Assembly (NCBI GenBank): GCA_021781455.1
Contig: JAJXWV010000043.1
Location: forward strand, 1-64,000
Direction of reading: 5' to 3'
DNA from: Acidobacteriota bacterium
GTDB lineage: Bacteria > Acidobacteriota > Thermoanaerobaculia > Gp7-AA8
Length of the DNA: 64,000 bases
The translations under genes were made by a program, and so were the position numbers. Shown piece after piece: positions 44,700 through 52,928 of the stretch. Numbering within the stretch: position 1 is the stretch's first letter; each line of letters begins with the position of its first letter. The notes under the pieces were generated by a model, which searched no databases, was not told the DNA's origin, and worked only from the letters and a program-made list of their open reading frames with translations.

Positions 44700-44806
44700 A
44701 GTCGGGGTGTCGGGTCTCGGGTGACGGGTGTCGGGTGACCGGTGACCGATGACGGGTCTCGGGTCTCGAGGGACGGGTCTCGAGAGACGGGCCCGACACC
44801 CGTCAC
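44700..44806. repeat. GTCGGGT/CTCGGGT heptad array, inverted end
   Basis: GTCGGGT, CTCGGGT and GACGGGT heptads run from 44701 and end with the opposite-strand ACACCCGTCACCC. The array abuts the -10-like element of the ApaG gene. Confidence 0.9.
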
Positions 44807-44809
44807 CCA

Positions 44810-45520
44810 TCACGCGCTGATCACCGAAACCAACGCTGCAACCGCCGTTTCCACGCGCAGGACGCGCGGTCCGAGGGAAACAGGGCGGAAGCCGGCGCGA
44901 TCGAGGGAAACCAGCTCGGCCTCGATGAAGCCGCCCTCCGGTCCGATGGCCAGGGTCACGTGGCCGGCAATGCTGCGCGGACAGGGATCGGCGGCGTAGG
45001 GATGGGCCACCAGGCACGTCGAATCGCGGGCGATCTCCGGCAGCTCGTCCTCGACAAAGCGCCGGAAGAAGCGCCTCACCTCGATCGAGGGAAGGATCGT
45101 GTCGCGCGACTGCTCCAGTCCCGCGATGGCCTGCTCGCGAAGATTGGCCTCAGAAAGCCGCGGGCTGCTCCAGTAGCTCTTCTCCACACGCCAGGCGTTG
45201 ATCAGGAAGAGGCGCTTGATGCCCAGCGAAGTGGCGCCGGCGATCACGCGATTCAGGACTTTCGGGCGAGGCACGGCGACGACGAGCGTAAGCGGCAGCG
45301 GAGGAGGCGGGTCGCGATCGAGAGCAACGCTCATCTCCACCGATTCACCGTCGATGCGCAGGATCGTCGCCGCGCCCATCCTTCCGTTCGCCACACCCGC
45401 TACGAGCACGTCGCCGGCCGCGGCGCGATGGACTCCTGCGATGTGCTCACGCCGCCGCCCCCGCAGCACCACGCGATCGTCGGCGACAAAGTCCTCGGCA
45501 AAGAGCAGCACCAGATTCAC
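44810..45520 (-). CDS. rsmE: 16S rRNA (uracil-1498-N3)-methyltransferase
   Basis: This 236-residue SPOUT methyltransferase has an N-terminal PUA-like domain and the trefoil knot signatures LAIGPEGGFIEAE and LGPRVLRVETAVAAL. It methylates U1498 of 16S rRNA using S-adenosylmethionine. GTG 45520 gives the standard length; further upstream in-frame codons are in a hairpin repeat. Confidence 0.92.
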   Translation of the reverse strand: MNLVLLFAEDFVADDRVVLRGRRREHIAGVHRAAAGDVLVAGVANGRMGAATILRIDGESVEMSVALDRDPPPPLPLTLVVAVPRPKVLNRVIAGATSLGIKRLFLINAWRVEKSYWSSPRLSEANLREQAIAGLEQSRDTILPSIEVRRFFRRFVEDELPEIARDSTCLVAHPYAADPCPRSIAGHVTLAIGPEGGFIEAELVSLDRAGFRPVSLGPRVLRVETAVAALVSVISA

Positions 45521-45544
45521 GAGGCGTATGTTCGCATGTGCGCT

Positions 45545-45620
45545 TGCAGGGGCGCACAGCAGTGCGCCCGCAGCTCCCGTGGACGGGAGAGCGGACGCGC
45601 TGCTGCGCGTCCCTACAGGA
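45545..45620. repeat. GCGGACGCGCTGCTGCGCGTCCC hairpin repeat
   Basis: CAGGGGCGCACAGCAGTGCGCCCGCAG faces GCGGACGCGCTGCTGCGCGTCCCTACA between the divergent RsmE and STAS genes. Confidence 0.85.
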
Positions 45621-45651
45621 CTCGTCCGGTCGTTGGTATGATTCCCCCCGC

Positions 45652-45993
45652 ATGAACATTTCCGTCCGAAAGACAAAAGACGTTGCCATCGTCGACTTCG
45701 CGGGGCGCCTCGCCGTCGGTGTCGGTGACGCTGTGCTCCCCGCGGTCGTCAACGAGCTCCTCGACTCCGGTTTCAAGAAGATCCTGCTGAATCTCTCCGA
45801 GATGGATTACATTGACAGCAACGGGCTCGGCGAGCTCGTGCAGTCGCTCAAGACCTCCCGCCGCTATGGCGCCTCACTGCGTCTGCTCAAGCCTCAGGAC
45901 CGCGTCGCCAAGACACTCCGGCTGACCAATCTCCTTCCCATGTTCACCGTCTACGACACCGAGTCGGAGGCGATGCACGCCTTCGAATCGTGA
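45652..45993 (+). CDS. STAS-domain anti-sigma factor antagonist
   Basis: This 113-residue protein is a single STAS domain with MDYIDSNGLGELVQSL around the phosphorylatable serine. It resembles RsbV/SpoIIAA. No kinase or phosphatase is adjacent, but the operon at 9438-11456 could provide them. TATGAT at 45637-45642 lies nine bases before the ATG; no ribosome site is seen. Confidence 0.88.
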   Translation: MNISVRKTKDVAIVDFAGRLAVGVGDAVLPAVVNELLDSGFKKILLNLSEMDYIDSNGLGELVQSLKTSRRYGASLRLLKPQDRVAKTLRLTNLLPMFTVYDTESEAMHAFES

Positions 45994-46019
45994 ATCGGCT
46001 CATGGTGATCGGACGGTAG

Positions 46020-46165
46020 ACGAGTGCTGAGTCCTGAGTGCTGAGTCCCGGAGCAGGATGCTCCTCACCCCTCAAGACTTACCGGCACTTCACCCACTCC
46101 ATACTCAGTACTCAGCACTCAGTACTCAGCACTCAGTACTCAGCACTCAGTACTCAGCACTCAGT
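46020..46165. repeat. ACTCAGT/ACTCAGC heptad array, inverted pair
   Basis: GAGTGCTGAGTCCTGAGTGCTGAG at the left faces about nine ACTCAGT/ACTCAGC heptads at the right, across 60 bp. Confidence 0.9.
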
Positions 46166-46224
46166 GGCACACCACTTGCCCTCAGACGAGCTGGTCCTCA
46201 AGAACGGGGTGAGGTGAAGCAGCA

Positions 46225-48333
46225 GTGAAGATCTGGCCCGGGACAGCGTTTCCCCTCGGTGCCACGTACGACGGCGCCGGGACGAACTTCTCCGTCTTTT
46301 CCGAAGTGGCCACGCGCGTCGAGATCTGTCTGTTCGACGACAACGGCAACCAGACGGCCATCGATCTTCCGGAGATGACCGCCTTCTGCTGGCACGGCTA
46401 CCTGCCGAATGTCGGCCCCGGCCAGCGCTACGGCTATCGCGTGCACGGCCCGTGGGATCCGCCGAGCGGCCACCGCTGCAACCCGGCCAAGCTGCTTCTC
46501 GACCCGTACGGGAAAGCGGTCGACGGGCAGGTGCAGTGGAACGAAGCGGTCTTCCCCTATTACTTCGCCGATCCGGAGAGATCAAAGAACGACCTCGACA
46601 GCGCTCCCTTCATGCCGAAATCGGTGGTCATCAATCCCTACTTCGGCTGGGGCAACGATCACCACCCGCGCACTCCGTGGCACGACACGATCATCTACGA
46701 GCTGCACGTCAAGGGATTCACAAGGTTGCATCCGGACGTGCCCAAACCGTTGCGCGGCACGTACGCGGGCCTCGCCCACCCCGCGGCCATCAAGCACCTC
46801 AAGACCCTCGGCGTCACCGCCGTGGAGCTTCTGCCCGTGCACCAGTTCATCCAGGACTCCATCCTCCTCGACCGCGGCTTGCGGAACTACTGGGGCTACA
46901 ACTCCATCGGCTATCTCGCGCCGCACAACGAGTACTCGTCCGGCGGTCAGGCAGGTCAGCAGGTCCAGGAATTCAAGCAGATGGTGAGGACCCTGCACGA
47001 ACGAGGGATCGAAGTCATCCTCGACGTCGTCTACAACCACACCGCGGAAGGCAACCACCTCGGCCCCGTCCTGTCGATGAAAGGCATCGACAACGCCGCC
47101 TACTACCGGCTGGTCGACAGGCAGAAGCAGTACTACATGGACTACACCGGCACCGGGAACAGCCTGAACATGCGCCACCCGCACGTGCTGCAGCTGATCA
47201 TGGACTCGCTGCGCTTCTGGCACCTGGAGATGCACGTGGACGGCTTCCGCTTCGACCTCGCGGCGACGCTTGCCCGTGAGCTGCACGACGTGGACCGGCT
47301 GTCGGCGTTCTTCGACATCATCCAGCAGGATCCGGTGATCTCACAGGTGAAGCTGATCGCAGAGCCGTGGGACGTCGGCGAGGGCGGTTATCAGGTCGGC
47401 AACTTCCCTCCGCTGTGGTCGGAGTGGAATGGCAAGTACCGCGACACCGTGCGCGACTACTGGCGCGGCACCGACCGGACCCTCGGCGAATTCGCCAATC
47501 GCCTCACCGGCAGCTCCGACCTCTACGCCCTGACCGGGCGGCGCCCGCACGCCTCGCTCAACTTCATCACTGCGCACGACGGCTTTACGCTGTCCGACCT
47601 CGTCTCCTACAACGACAAACACAACGAGGCCAACGGAGAGAACGGCCAGGACGGCGCGAACAACAATCGCTCCTGGAACTGCGGTGAGGAGGGGCCGACC
47701 GATCGAGAGGACATCAACATCCTCCGCGCCCGCCAGCAACGGAATTTCCTCGCGACGCTAATGCTCTCCATTGGCGTCCCGATGATCGCCGGCGGCGACG
47801 AGATCGGCCGGACGCAGGGCGGCAACAACAACGCCTATTGCCAGGACAACGAGATCTCCTGGTACGACTGGGAGCACGCCGATCATGCGCTCCTGGCGTT
47901 CGTCTCGCGCATCGTGCAGTTCCGCAAGAGGCACGACATCTTCCAGCGCCGCCGCTGGTTCGTCGGCCGTCCGCTCCACGGCGAGAACGTCAGCGACGTC
48001 GGCTGGTTCAAAACCGACGGCGAGCAGATGACTGACCAGGACTGGCAGTCGGGGTTCGCCCGCAGTCTGGGCGTATTCCTCAACGGCAGCGCCATCCCCA
48101 CCCCCGATTCCCACGGCGAGCCGATCGTCGACGACAGCTTCTATCTTCTGTTCAACGCTCATTACGAGCCGCTGACGTTCAAACTGCCGACCGGTGCCTG
48201 GGGAGACCGCTGGGTGAAGGTCATCGACACGAGTCACCCCATTCCCGATCTGCGGGAAGGAGCCGAGTTGCACGCCGGCGACGACATCAAGCTGCCGTCG
48301 CATTCGATGGTCGTGCTGCGAAAAGTGGCGTGA
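46225..48333 (+). CDS. glgX: Glycogen debranching enzyme GlgX (GH13)
   Basis: This 702-residue enzyme has an N-terminal CBM48-like domain (about residues 10-100), a GH13 barrel and a C-terminal beta domain. Catalytic residues are D344 (GFRFDLA, nucleophile), E380 (LIAEPWD, acid/base) and D452 (TAHDGFT). It removes alpha-1,6 branches of limit dextrins in glycogen breakdown. It starts at GTG 46225 after GGTGAGGTGAAG. With the GH15 enzyme at 4000 it indicates glycogen turnover, though no other glg gene is here. Confidence 0.95.
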   Translation: MKIWPGTAFPLGATYDGAGTNFSVFSEVATRVEICLFDDNGNQTAIDLPEMTAFCWHGYLPNVGPGQRYGYRVHGPWDPPSGHRCNPAKLLLDPYGKAVDGQVQWNEAVFPYYFADPERSKNDLDSAPFMPKSVVINPYFGWGNDHHPRTPWHDTIIYELHVKGFTRLHPDVPKPLRGTYAGLAHPAAIKHLKTLGVTAVELLPVHQFIQDSILLDRGLRNYWGYNSIGYLAPHNEYSSGGQAGQQVQEFKQMVRTLHERGIEVILDVVYNHTAEGNHLGPVLSMKGIDNAAYYRLVDRQKQYYMDYTGTGNSLNMRHPHVLQLIMDSLRFWHLEMHVDGFRFDLAATLARELHDVDRLSAFFDIIQQDPVISQVKLIAEPWDVGEGGYQVGNFPPLWSEWNGKYRDTVRDYWRGTDRTLGEFANRLTGSSDLYALTGRRPHASLNFITAHDGFTLSDLVSYNDKHNEANGENGQDGANNNRSWNCGEEGPTDREDINILRARQQRNFLATLMLSIGVPMIAGGDEIGRTQGGNNNAYCQDNEISWYDWEHADHALLAFVSRIVQFRKRHDIFQRRRWFVGRPLHGENVSDVGWFKTDGEQMTDQDWQSGFARSLGVFLNGSAIPTPDSHGEPIVDDSFYLLFNAHYEPLTFKLPTGAWGDRWVKVIDTSHPIPDLREGAELHAGDDIKLPSHSMVVLRKVA

Positions 48334-48345
48334 TCGGCGCCCCCC

Positions 48346-48530
48346 GTCACTCTGAGCCGGCGGAGCCGCGTGGGCGGTGGTTGGGCGGAGCGGCGCAGCG
48401 CGGCGAAGAGTCTCTTCCCGGGACGATCAGCAGGTTAGAGACTCTTCGCCGCGGTACGCCGCTCCAACACCCGCTCGCGTGGCTTTCCATCGCGCCAAGG
48501 AGGGCAGGCTGGAAAGCCTGCCCCACACGC
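48346..48530. repeat. CACTCTGAGCCGG, GGCGAAGAGTCT and GGCAGGCTTTCC repeat modules
   Basis: CACTCTGAGCCGGCGGAGCCGCG is followed by GGCGCAGCGCGGCGAAGAGTCT facing AGAGACTCTTCGCCGC, and a reverse GGCAGGCTGGAAAGCCTGCCCCACAC module. No gene. Confidence 0.85.
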
Positions 48531-48594
48531 AGGCTCAGAGCCGATTCCAGGAATGCCGTAACATTGCGCCCGCCTGACCGTCTCACCAACGAAA

Positions 48595-49380
48595 ATGAAC
48601 CTGCGCAAGCACCTGCTCGAAGCAGCCACGCTGATCGTCGCCGCCGTCCTCTGCGCGCTGGTGTCGAACGCCATCGCCTCACGCGAGCGGAAGCTCGCGC
48701 TGGTCGGTTCCTATCCGAATGCTCAGAAGGTGCCGGAGGAAAGTGCCGCTCCTGGGCCGACGGCATCTCCTTCGCCGGCAACGGAGACTGCATCGGCAAC
48801 GGTGGCCGTGCAGCCGGAGACCACCGCGCCCCTGACGATGACGATTGCGCCGGTCACGCAGACCGTGGTCTCCACCACCACTGCGCCGCCGAAAGCCGCG
48901 GCGCCACGCACGGCTGCAACGCCGACTGCACCGACTGCCACGGCACCGCCGCCCGCGCCGGCCGCCACGGCGAAGAGCACGCCCGCCGACCTGACCAAAC
49001 GCTTCCCTCCTCATCCCGACAAGGCGTACGTCGAGATCGCCTACGCTGACGCCGACGCGCTGCACAATGCCGGCGCGCTCTTCCTCGACGCCCGCCGCAC
49101 GTCGGTCTACGAGCAGGGCCACATCGCCGGTGCCCGGCCGTTTTCCGTTTGGGAATCCGACATCGACGACAAAGTCCGCAAGCTCTTCGACGAGCGCAGC
49201 GATGTCGCCACGCAGGCCCTCCCCATCGTGGTCTACTGCTCCGGCGGCGAATGCGAAGACTCGCACATGCTCGCCCAGAAACTGTGGGGCATCGAGTTCA
49301 ACAACGTCTACGTCTACCGCGATGGCTTCCCCGACTGGCAGAAGCGTGGGGGAGCCGTGCACACGGGCCAAACTCCTTGA
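48595..49380 (+). CDS. Membrane-anchored rhodanese-domain protein
   Basis: This 261-residue protein has an N-terminal helix (about residues 10-28), a long Ala/Thr/Pro-rich spacer (to about 135) and a C-terminal rhodanese domain with the active cysteine in VVYCSGGECEDS. Conserved FLDARRTSVYEQGHIAGA is present. It lies 98 bp before the MauE-like gene; this pair (rhodanese, then MauE/DoxX) is common in this type of genome and suggests sulfur or thiol redox work in the periplasm. Confidence 0.88.
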   Translation: MNLRKHLLEAATLIVAAVLCALVSNAIASRERKLALVGSYPNAQKVPEESAAPGPTASPSPATETASATVAVQPETTAPLTMTIAPVTQTVVSTTTAPPKAAAPRTAATPTAPTATAPPPAPAATAKSTPADLTKRFPPHPDKAYVEIAYADADALHNAGALFLDARRTSVYEQGHIAGARPFSVWESDIDDKVRKLFDERSDVATQALPIVVYCSGGECEDSHMLAQKLWGIEFNNVYVYRDGFPDWQKRGGAVHTGQTP

Positions 49381-49470
49381 AGTGCTGAGTACCGAGTGTC
49401 AGAACGAGTGCTCAGCACGGACACTCAGTACTCAGCACTCAGTACTCAGCACTCAGTACTCAGCACTGGT
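49381..49470. repeat. ACTCAGT heptads, inverted pair
   Basis: GTGCTGAGTACCGAGTG faces ACTCAGTACTCAGCACTCAG units between the rhodanese and MauE-like genes, within one likely transcript. Confidence 0.9.
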
Positions 49471-49478
49471 TTCTAGCG

Positions 49479-49946
49479 ATGAAACGATTGACCGAGTCCC
49501 TCACCCACCCCTGGCTGACCATCCGCGTGCAGCTCGCCCTCGGCATCTTCTTCGTCGTGGCTGCCCTGCCGAAGATCGTCGACCCGCCCTCGTTCGCGCA
49601 CATGGTCTACAACTACCGCATCCTTCCCGGCGCACTCGTCAATCTCATGGGCCTGACCATGCCGTGGGTCGAGCTTCTCTGCGGCCTGGCGTTGATCCTC
49701 GGCATCTGGACCGGTACGGCGCGCACGCTGATCGGGGCCATGCTCGTCACGTTCATCATCGCCATCTCGATCAACCTCGCGCGCGGCAATGCCATCGACT
49801 GCGGTTGCTTCGACCCGACTCCCGTGCCGAAGACCCGCGTCGAACGCCTCCAGGACATGCAGTTCGTCGTCCTCCGCGACCTCGGCATGCTGCTGATGGT
49901 CGGGCAGCTGTGGTGGGCCGAACGAGTCCTGAGTCCTGAGTCCTGA
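49479..49946 (+). CDS. MauE/DoxX-family membrane protein
   Basis: This 155-residue protein has four helices and the MauE-like NAIDCGCFDP motif between helices three and four, whose cysteines resemble a redox-active pair. MauE-type proteins help disulfide formation in the periplasm. The final residues (VLSPES) are encoded by the start of an ACTCAGG heptad array that also holds the stop codon. Confidence 0.82.
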   Translation: MKRLTESLTHPWLTIRVQLALGIFFVVAALPKIVDPPSFAHMVYNYRILPGALVNLMGLTMPWVELLCGLALILGIWTGTARTLIGAMLVTFIIAISINLARGNAIDCGCFDPTPVPKTRVERLQDMQFVVLRDLGMLLMVGQLWWAERVLSPES

Positions 49947-49967
49947 GTTGGTGCCACTCAGGACTCA

Positions 49968-49994
49968 AAAGGCCGGCTCACGCCGGCCTTTCTC
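49968..49994. terminator. Bidirectional Rho-independent terminator
   Basis: AAAGGCCGGC (49968-49977) pairs with GCCGGCCTTT (49982-49991) around TCAC, with an A-run on the left and TCTC on the right. It separates the convergent MauE-like and DUF3617 genes and is preceded by ACTCAGG heptads (49925-49966). Confidence 0.8.
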
Positions 49995-50015
49995 ATGATG
50001 TGGATTGAGTGAGGG

Positions 50016-50465
50016 CTACTTCTTCTCGGTACCGTTGCAGTCGCCGATCCGTTTACCGGTCAGCTTCTGGTCGACTTTCATGCTCTCTCCCGAACGCGGA
50101 TTCTTCATGACCAGGTTCATCTCTTCGTCGAATGTTTCCGCCGCGTAAGTGATCTTCCCCTCGCCGCTCATCTGCGGCTTGTCGCAGTTCACTTTCCACG
50201 TCGCGATCTTGCCGTCGATCCTGTAATCGGTGACCTTACAGGTCTCGTTCTTGCCCTTGGGCGGCTCGGTCGTCCCGGCCTTTTCCGCCTCTTCCGGCGT
50301 CACGCAGCGCTCGAAGGTCATGGCCGGCATCTTCATGTTCATGCCTTCCATCTTCGTCTCGGCCGTGATCTGCCACTTGCCCGCTTTCATCGGACCGCCC
50401 GCTGCAAATGCGGGAACAGCGAGAGCGGCCACCGCCACATAGAGTGCCATCTTGCGAATATGCAT
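50016..50465 (-). CDS. DUF3617 family secreted protein
   Basis: This 149-residue protein has a signal peptide (about residues 1-21, cleaved after AFA) and the DUF3617 pattern: GKWQITAETKMEGM, FERCVTPEEAEK, CKVTDYRIDGKIATWKVNC and SGEGKITYAAETFDEEM. Two cysteine pairs probably form disulfides. The function of the family is unknown. GGAGGA precedes the ATG. Confidence 0.85.
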   Translation of the reverse strand: MHIRKMALYVAVAALAVPAFAAGGPMKAGKWQITAETKMEGMNMKMPAMTFERCVTPEEAEKAGTTEPPKGKNETCKVTDYRIDGKIATWKVNCDKPQMSGEGKITYAAETFDEEMNLVMKNPRSGESMKVDQKLTGKRIGDCNGTEKK

Positions 50466-50734
50466 TGATCCTCCAGTCTGGTTGCGAATTCGCGAAAGTA
50501 TAGCGGTTCAAAGTGGAATATCGGCCGTCGAAACCGCCGTTTGTCGGATCGCGGCCCAGGCTGGCATGCCCGGCCGGAGACCGCCCGGCGGATCGGTTCC
50601 GCTGCTTCCGTTCGCGGATAGAATGCCGCGTTTTCAGATCGACTCATTCCGATGGAGACGGCTGGCGATCATCCGCCGGTCGAAAAACGGCAGAGCCGCC
50701 TTCGATCCACGATCACGAAAGGATTTTTCGATTC

Positions 50735-51292
50735 ATGCAGGCCAATGACATCCGTAAAGGCATGGTCATCACGTTCAACGGAGACCTCTGCAAGGTGATG
50801 GAGTTCCGGCACCACACGCCCGGGAACCTTCGCGCCATGGTGCAGGCCAAGCTCCGCAACATGCGGACCGGCAACCAGTTCGAGCATCGCTTCCGATCGC
50901 AGGATCCGATCGAGCCGGCTTACATCACGCAGCACGAGATGGAGTACCTCTACTCCGATGGCCACGCCCATCACTTCATGAACACGGAAACGTACGAGCA
51001 GATCGAGATCTCCGAGGAGGACCTCGGCGACGCCTCCGCGTGGCTGGCGCCCGGAATCAAGATCCAGGTGCAGTTCCACGAAGGCCGGCCGCTCGGAGTC
51101 GAGCTTCCGAAGACCGTCAAGGCGAAGATCGTCAACACCGAGCCGATGGTGAAGAGCTCCACCGCGTCGGCCTCGTACAAGCCGGCCACCCTGGAAAACG
51201 GAGTGGTCGTGCAGGTCCCGCCGTTCGTCACCGAAGGCGAGGAGATCGTCGTCGACCCCGCCGAGAACCGCTACATCGAGCGCGCACGGTAA
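50735..51292 (+). CDS. efp: Elongation factor P
   Basis: This 185-residue protein has the three EF-P domains (KOW-like, OB, C-terminal) and ends with PPFVTEGEEIVVDPAENRYIERAR. It relieves ribosome stalling at polyproline. The tip loop of domain I reads HHTPGNLRAM, so the residue usually Lys34 or Arg32 is Asn31. That rules out standard EpmA or EarP modification at this position. AAGGA lies 11 bases before the ATG; TAGAAT at about 50618 may be the -10. Confidence 0.93.
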   Translation: MQANDIRKGMVITFNGDLCKVMEFRHHTPGNLRAMVQAKLRNMRTGNQFEHRFRSQDPIEPAYITQHEMEYLYSDGHAHHFMNTETYEQIEISEEDLGDASAWLAPGIKIQVQFHEGRPLGVELPKTVKAKIVNTEPMVKSSTASASYKPATLENGVVVQVPPFVTEGEEIVVDPAENRYIERAR

Positions 51293-51318
51293 CGCACAGC
51301 TGATCCGCGATTCGATCG

Positions 51319-51344
51319 ACGCCGGCCAATCGCCGGCGTTTTTC
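51319..51344 (+). terminator. Rho-independent terminator of efp
   Basis: CGCCGGC (51320-51326) pairs with GCCGGCG (51332-51338) around CAATC, followed by TTTTT. Confidence 0.85.
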
Positions 51345-51361
51345 GTTTCTGTCCACCCTTC

Positions 51362-51443
51362 GTGTAGGGCAGGCTTTCCAGCCCGCCCTTCGTGCCTTTC
51401 CATCCCGCCAGGGAGGGCAGGCTAGAAAGCCTGCCCCACACCG
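51362..51443. repeat. GGCAGGCTTTCC hairpin repeat
   Basis: GTAGGGCAGGCTTTCCAGCCCGCCC faces GGCAGGCTAGAAAGCCTGCCCCACAC between two convergent genes. Confidence 0.85.
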
Positions 51444-51446
51444 CGT

Positions 51447-51887
51447 TTACCGGTGCGCTTCTTCCGCTCCGGGAGGTGCGGCACCGTAGACGTGGCGATC
51501 GTGGGTGGCAAGGTCGAATGGTTTGAGAGCGGGGTTCTCGGGATATCCGCGGTGAACCGCCTGGCATCGATAGCAGACGATCACGTTCTTGACGATCTTC
51601 CAGACGATGTAGTCGAGGATCGTCACGCCGAGGAGGCTGAGGCCGTACGTCCACGGGACGAAGATCGAGCCGAGGACGACGAGAGCGATGCCGGTGGTGC
51701 GGTTGAAGTCCTTCTGGAAGTAGAGCTCGATGTGGCCGCAGGCTGCGCAGTGATCGATGACGCTGTTCTCCGGCGGCGCCACGACCTCGCTGGGTTCGCC
51801 GCAGAACTCGCAGGGGCGGGCCGGCCCGCCCGCTTCCCGCGCGAGCCGCGCCTCGCATTTTGCGCAGAGGAAGTGGACGGAGCCCAT
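51447..51887 (-). CDS. Zinc-ribbon membrane protein of unknown function
   Basis: This 146-residue protein has three cysteine knuckles before the membrane part (CAKC near residue 8, CEFC near 26, CAAC near 47), a helical hairpin of two membrane segments (about 65-100) and CYRC near 106. The ribbons probably bind zinc on the cytoplasmic side. No family is named. TACAAT at 51896-51901 lies eight bases before the ATG with no ribosome site. Confidence 0.65.
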   Translation of the reverse strand: MGSVHFLCAKCEARLAREAGGPARPCEFCGEPSEVVAPPENSVIDHCAACGHIELYFQKDFNRTTGIALVVLGSIFVPWTYGLSLLGVTILDYIVWKIVKNVIVCYRCQAVHRGYPENPALKPFDLATHDRHVYGAAPPGAEEAHR

Positions 51888-51931
51888 GTGTGGACATTGT
51901 AGGGCGGTGAAGGGTGAGGACAGCGGTCACT

Positions 51932-52004
51932 AGGTTTCGAGGTCACGAGGCAGCCAGGCACGACCTCGTGACCTCGTGACCTCGTGACCTCGTGACCGGG
52001 TGGG
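51932..52004. repeat. GACCTCGT 8-bp repeat, inverted pair
   Basis: TTTCGAGGTCACGAGG faces four GACCTCGT units across about 10 bp. Related arrays lie at 61238-61266 and 63350-63417. Confidence 0.9.
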
Positions 52005-52012
52005 CGGTGGAT

Positions 52013-52756
52013 TCACACCGGCAGATGGGCGATCGTGGACAGCCAGGCGCCGAGGACTTCGCCGATGACCACGGCCACGACCTCGACGTAGAGAATTCCG
52101 GTGGCGGCCATCGTGGAACGGATCTTCACGGTTCCCCAGACCATCGGGAAGAGCATGAGCGGTCCGAGCAGGCCCCATCCGGCGCGCATCCAGAAGAAGA
52201 TTCCCTGGCGCACCATCATCTCCTCCGCCAGTCCGCCTAACATGATCGAGGCGACCACGACGGCGATCTTCACGATCGTGGTGGCGAGCGTCGCGATCGT
52301 CAGGCGCCGCAGCGGGTCGATGGCCATCCCGCGCACCACCAGGTACCAGTGTCCGAGAGTCATGGCCAGGTTGACGCTGCCGAGGAGCGCGGCGCTGGAG
52401 AGCGCGCCGACGATGCTCCAGACGAAGTGCGTCGGCCGTACCGCCTGATCGAATGACCAGACTGCCGCGATCAGATACGCGATCCCCAGAAGAACGGCCG
52501 ACGCGCGGAAGATCAGCCGCTTCGGATAACGGAGCACCAGGTACACGAGAATCGTCAGCACCACGACGGAGGCGTCGGCGATCGCAAGGTCGGGTCGATG
52601 GGCCATCAGGTGCGCCGCCGTTGCGAAGAACGCCAGCGCCGCCCCGATGATCAGCACCAGCCGCACGAATTTCACGCCCGCAGTCCGCCGCCCCACCAGC
52701 GGCAGGAACAGCACGAGCCCGGCGGCGAGATCGATCAGGAAGAGGGCGAGAAGCAT
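52013..52756 (-). CDS. Multi-pass membrane protein of unknown function
   Basis: This 247-residue protein has about eight hydrophobic helices with scattered histidines (TAAHLMAHRPD, LGHWYLVVRGM) but no motif that fixes a function. The ATG at 52756 follows directly on a heptad array (52757-52800). It could be a quinol- or haem-associated anchor, which is only a guess. Confidence 0.6.
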   Translation of the reverse strand: MLLALFLIDLAAGLVLFLPLVGRRTAGVKFVRLVLIIGAALAFFATAAHLMAHRPDLAIADASVVVLTILVYLVLRYPKRLIFRASAVLLGIAYLIAAVWSFDQAVRPTHFVWSIVGALSSAALLGSVNLAMTLGHWYLVVRGMAIDPLRRLTIATLATTIVKIAVVVASIMLGGLAEEMMVRQGIFFWMRAGWGLLGPLMLFPMVWGTVKIRSTMAATGILYVEVVAVVIGEVLGAWLSTIAHLPV

Positions 52757-52928
52757 ACGGAGTGCTGAGTACTGAGTGCTGAGTACTGAGTACTGAGTGA
52801 TGTCGCGCCCACGGACAGAAAAGGTCACTTCTCGAAGCCCTCCCTCCCAGATCTCTCGCTCACGCTCGTGATGACAAATCTCGTGCGGACGCACGACTCA
52901 GTACTCAGCACTCAGTACTCAGCACTCG
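52757..52928. repeat. ACTCAGT/ACTCAGC heptads, widely spaced inverted pair
   Basis: Heptads at 52759-52800 face those at 52897-52928 across about 95 bp of unassigned sequence that includes CGCTCACGCTCGTGATGAC. Confidence 0.85.

Noticed and set aside
42655-46165. CRISPR arrays in the ACTCAGT repeat regions
   Set aside because: The units are 7 bp, directly adjacent, with no unique spacers and no cas genes.
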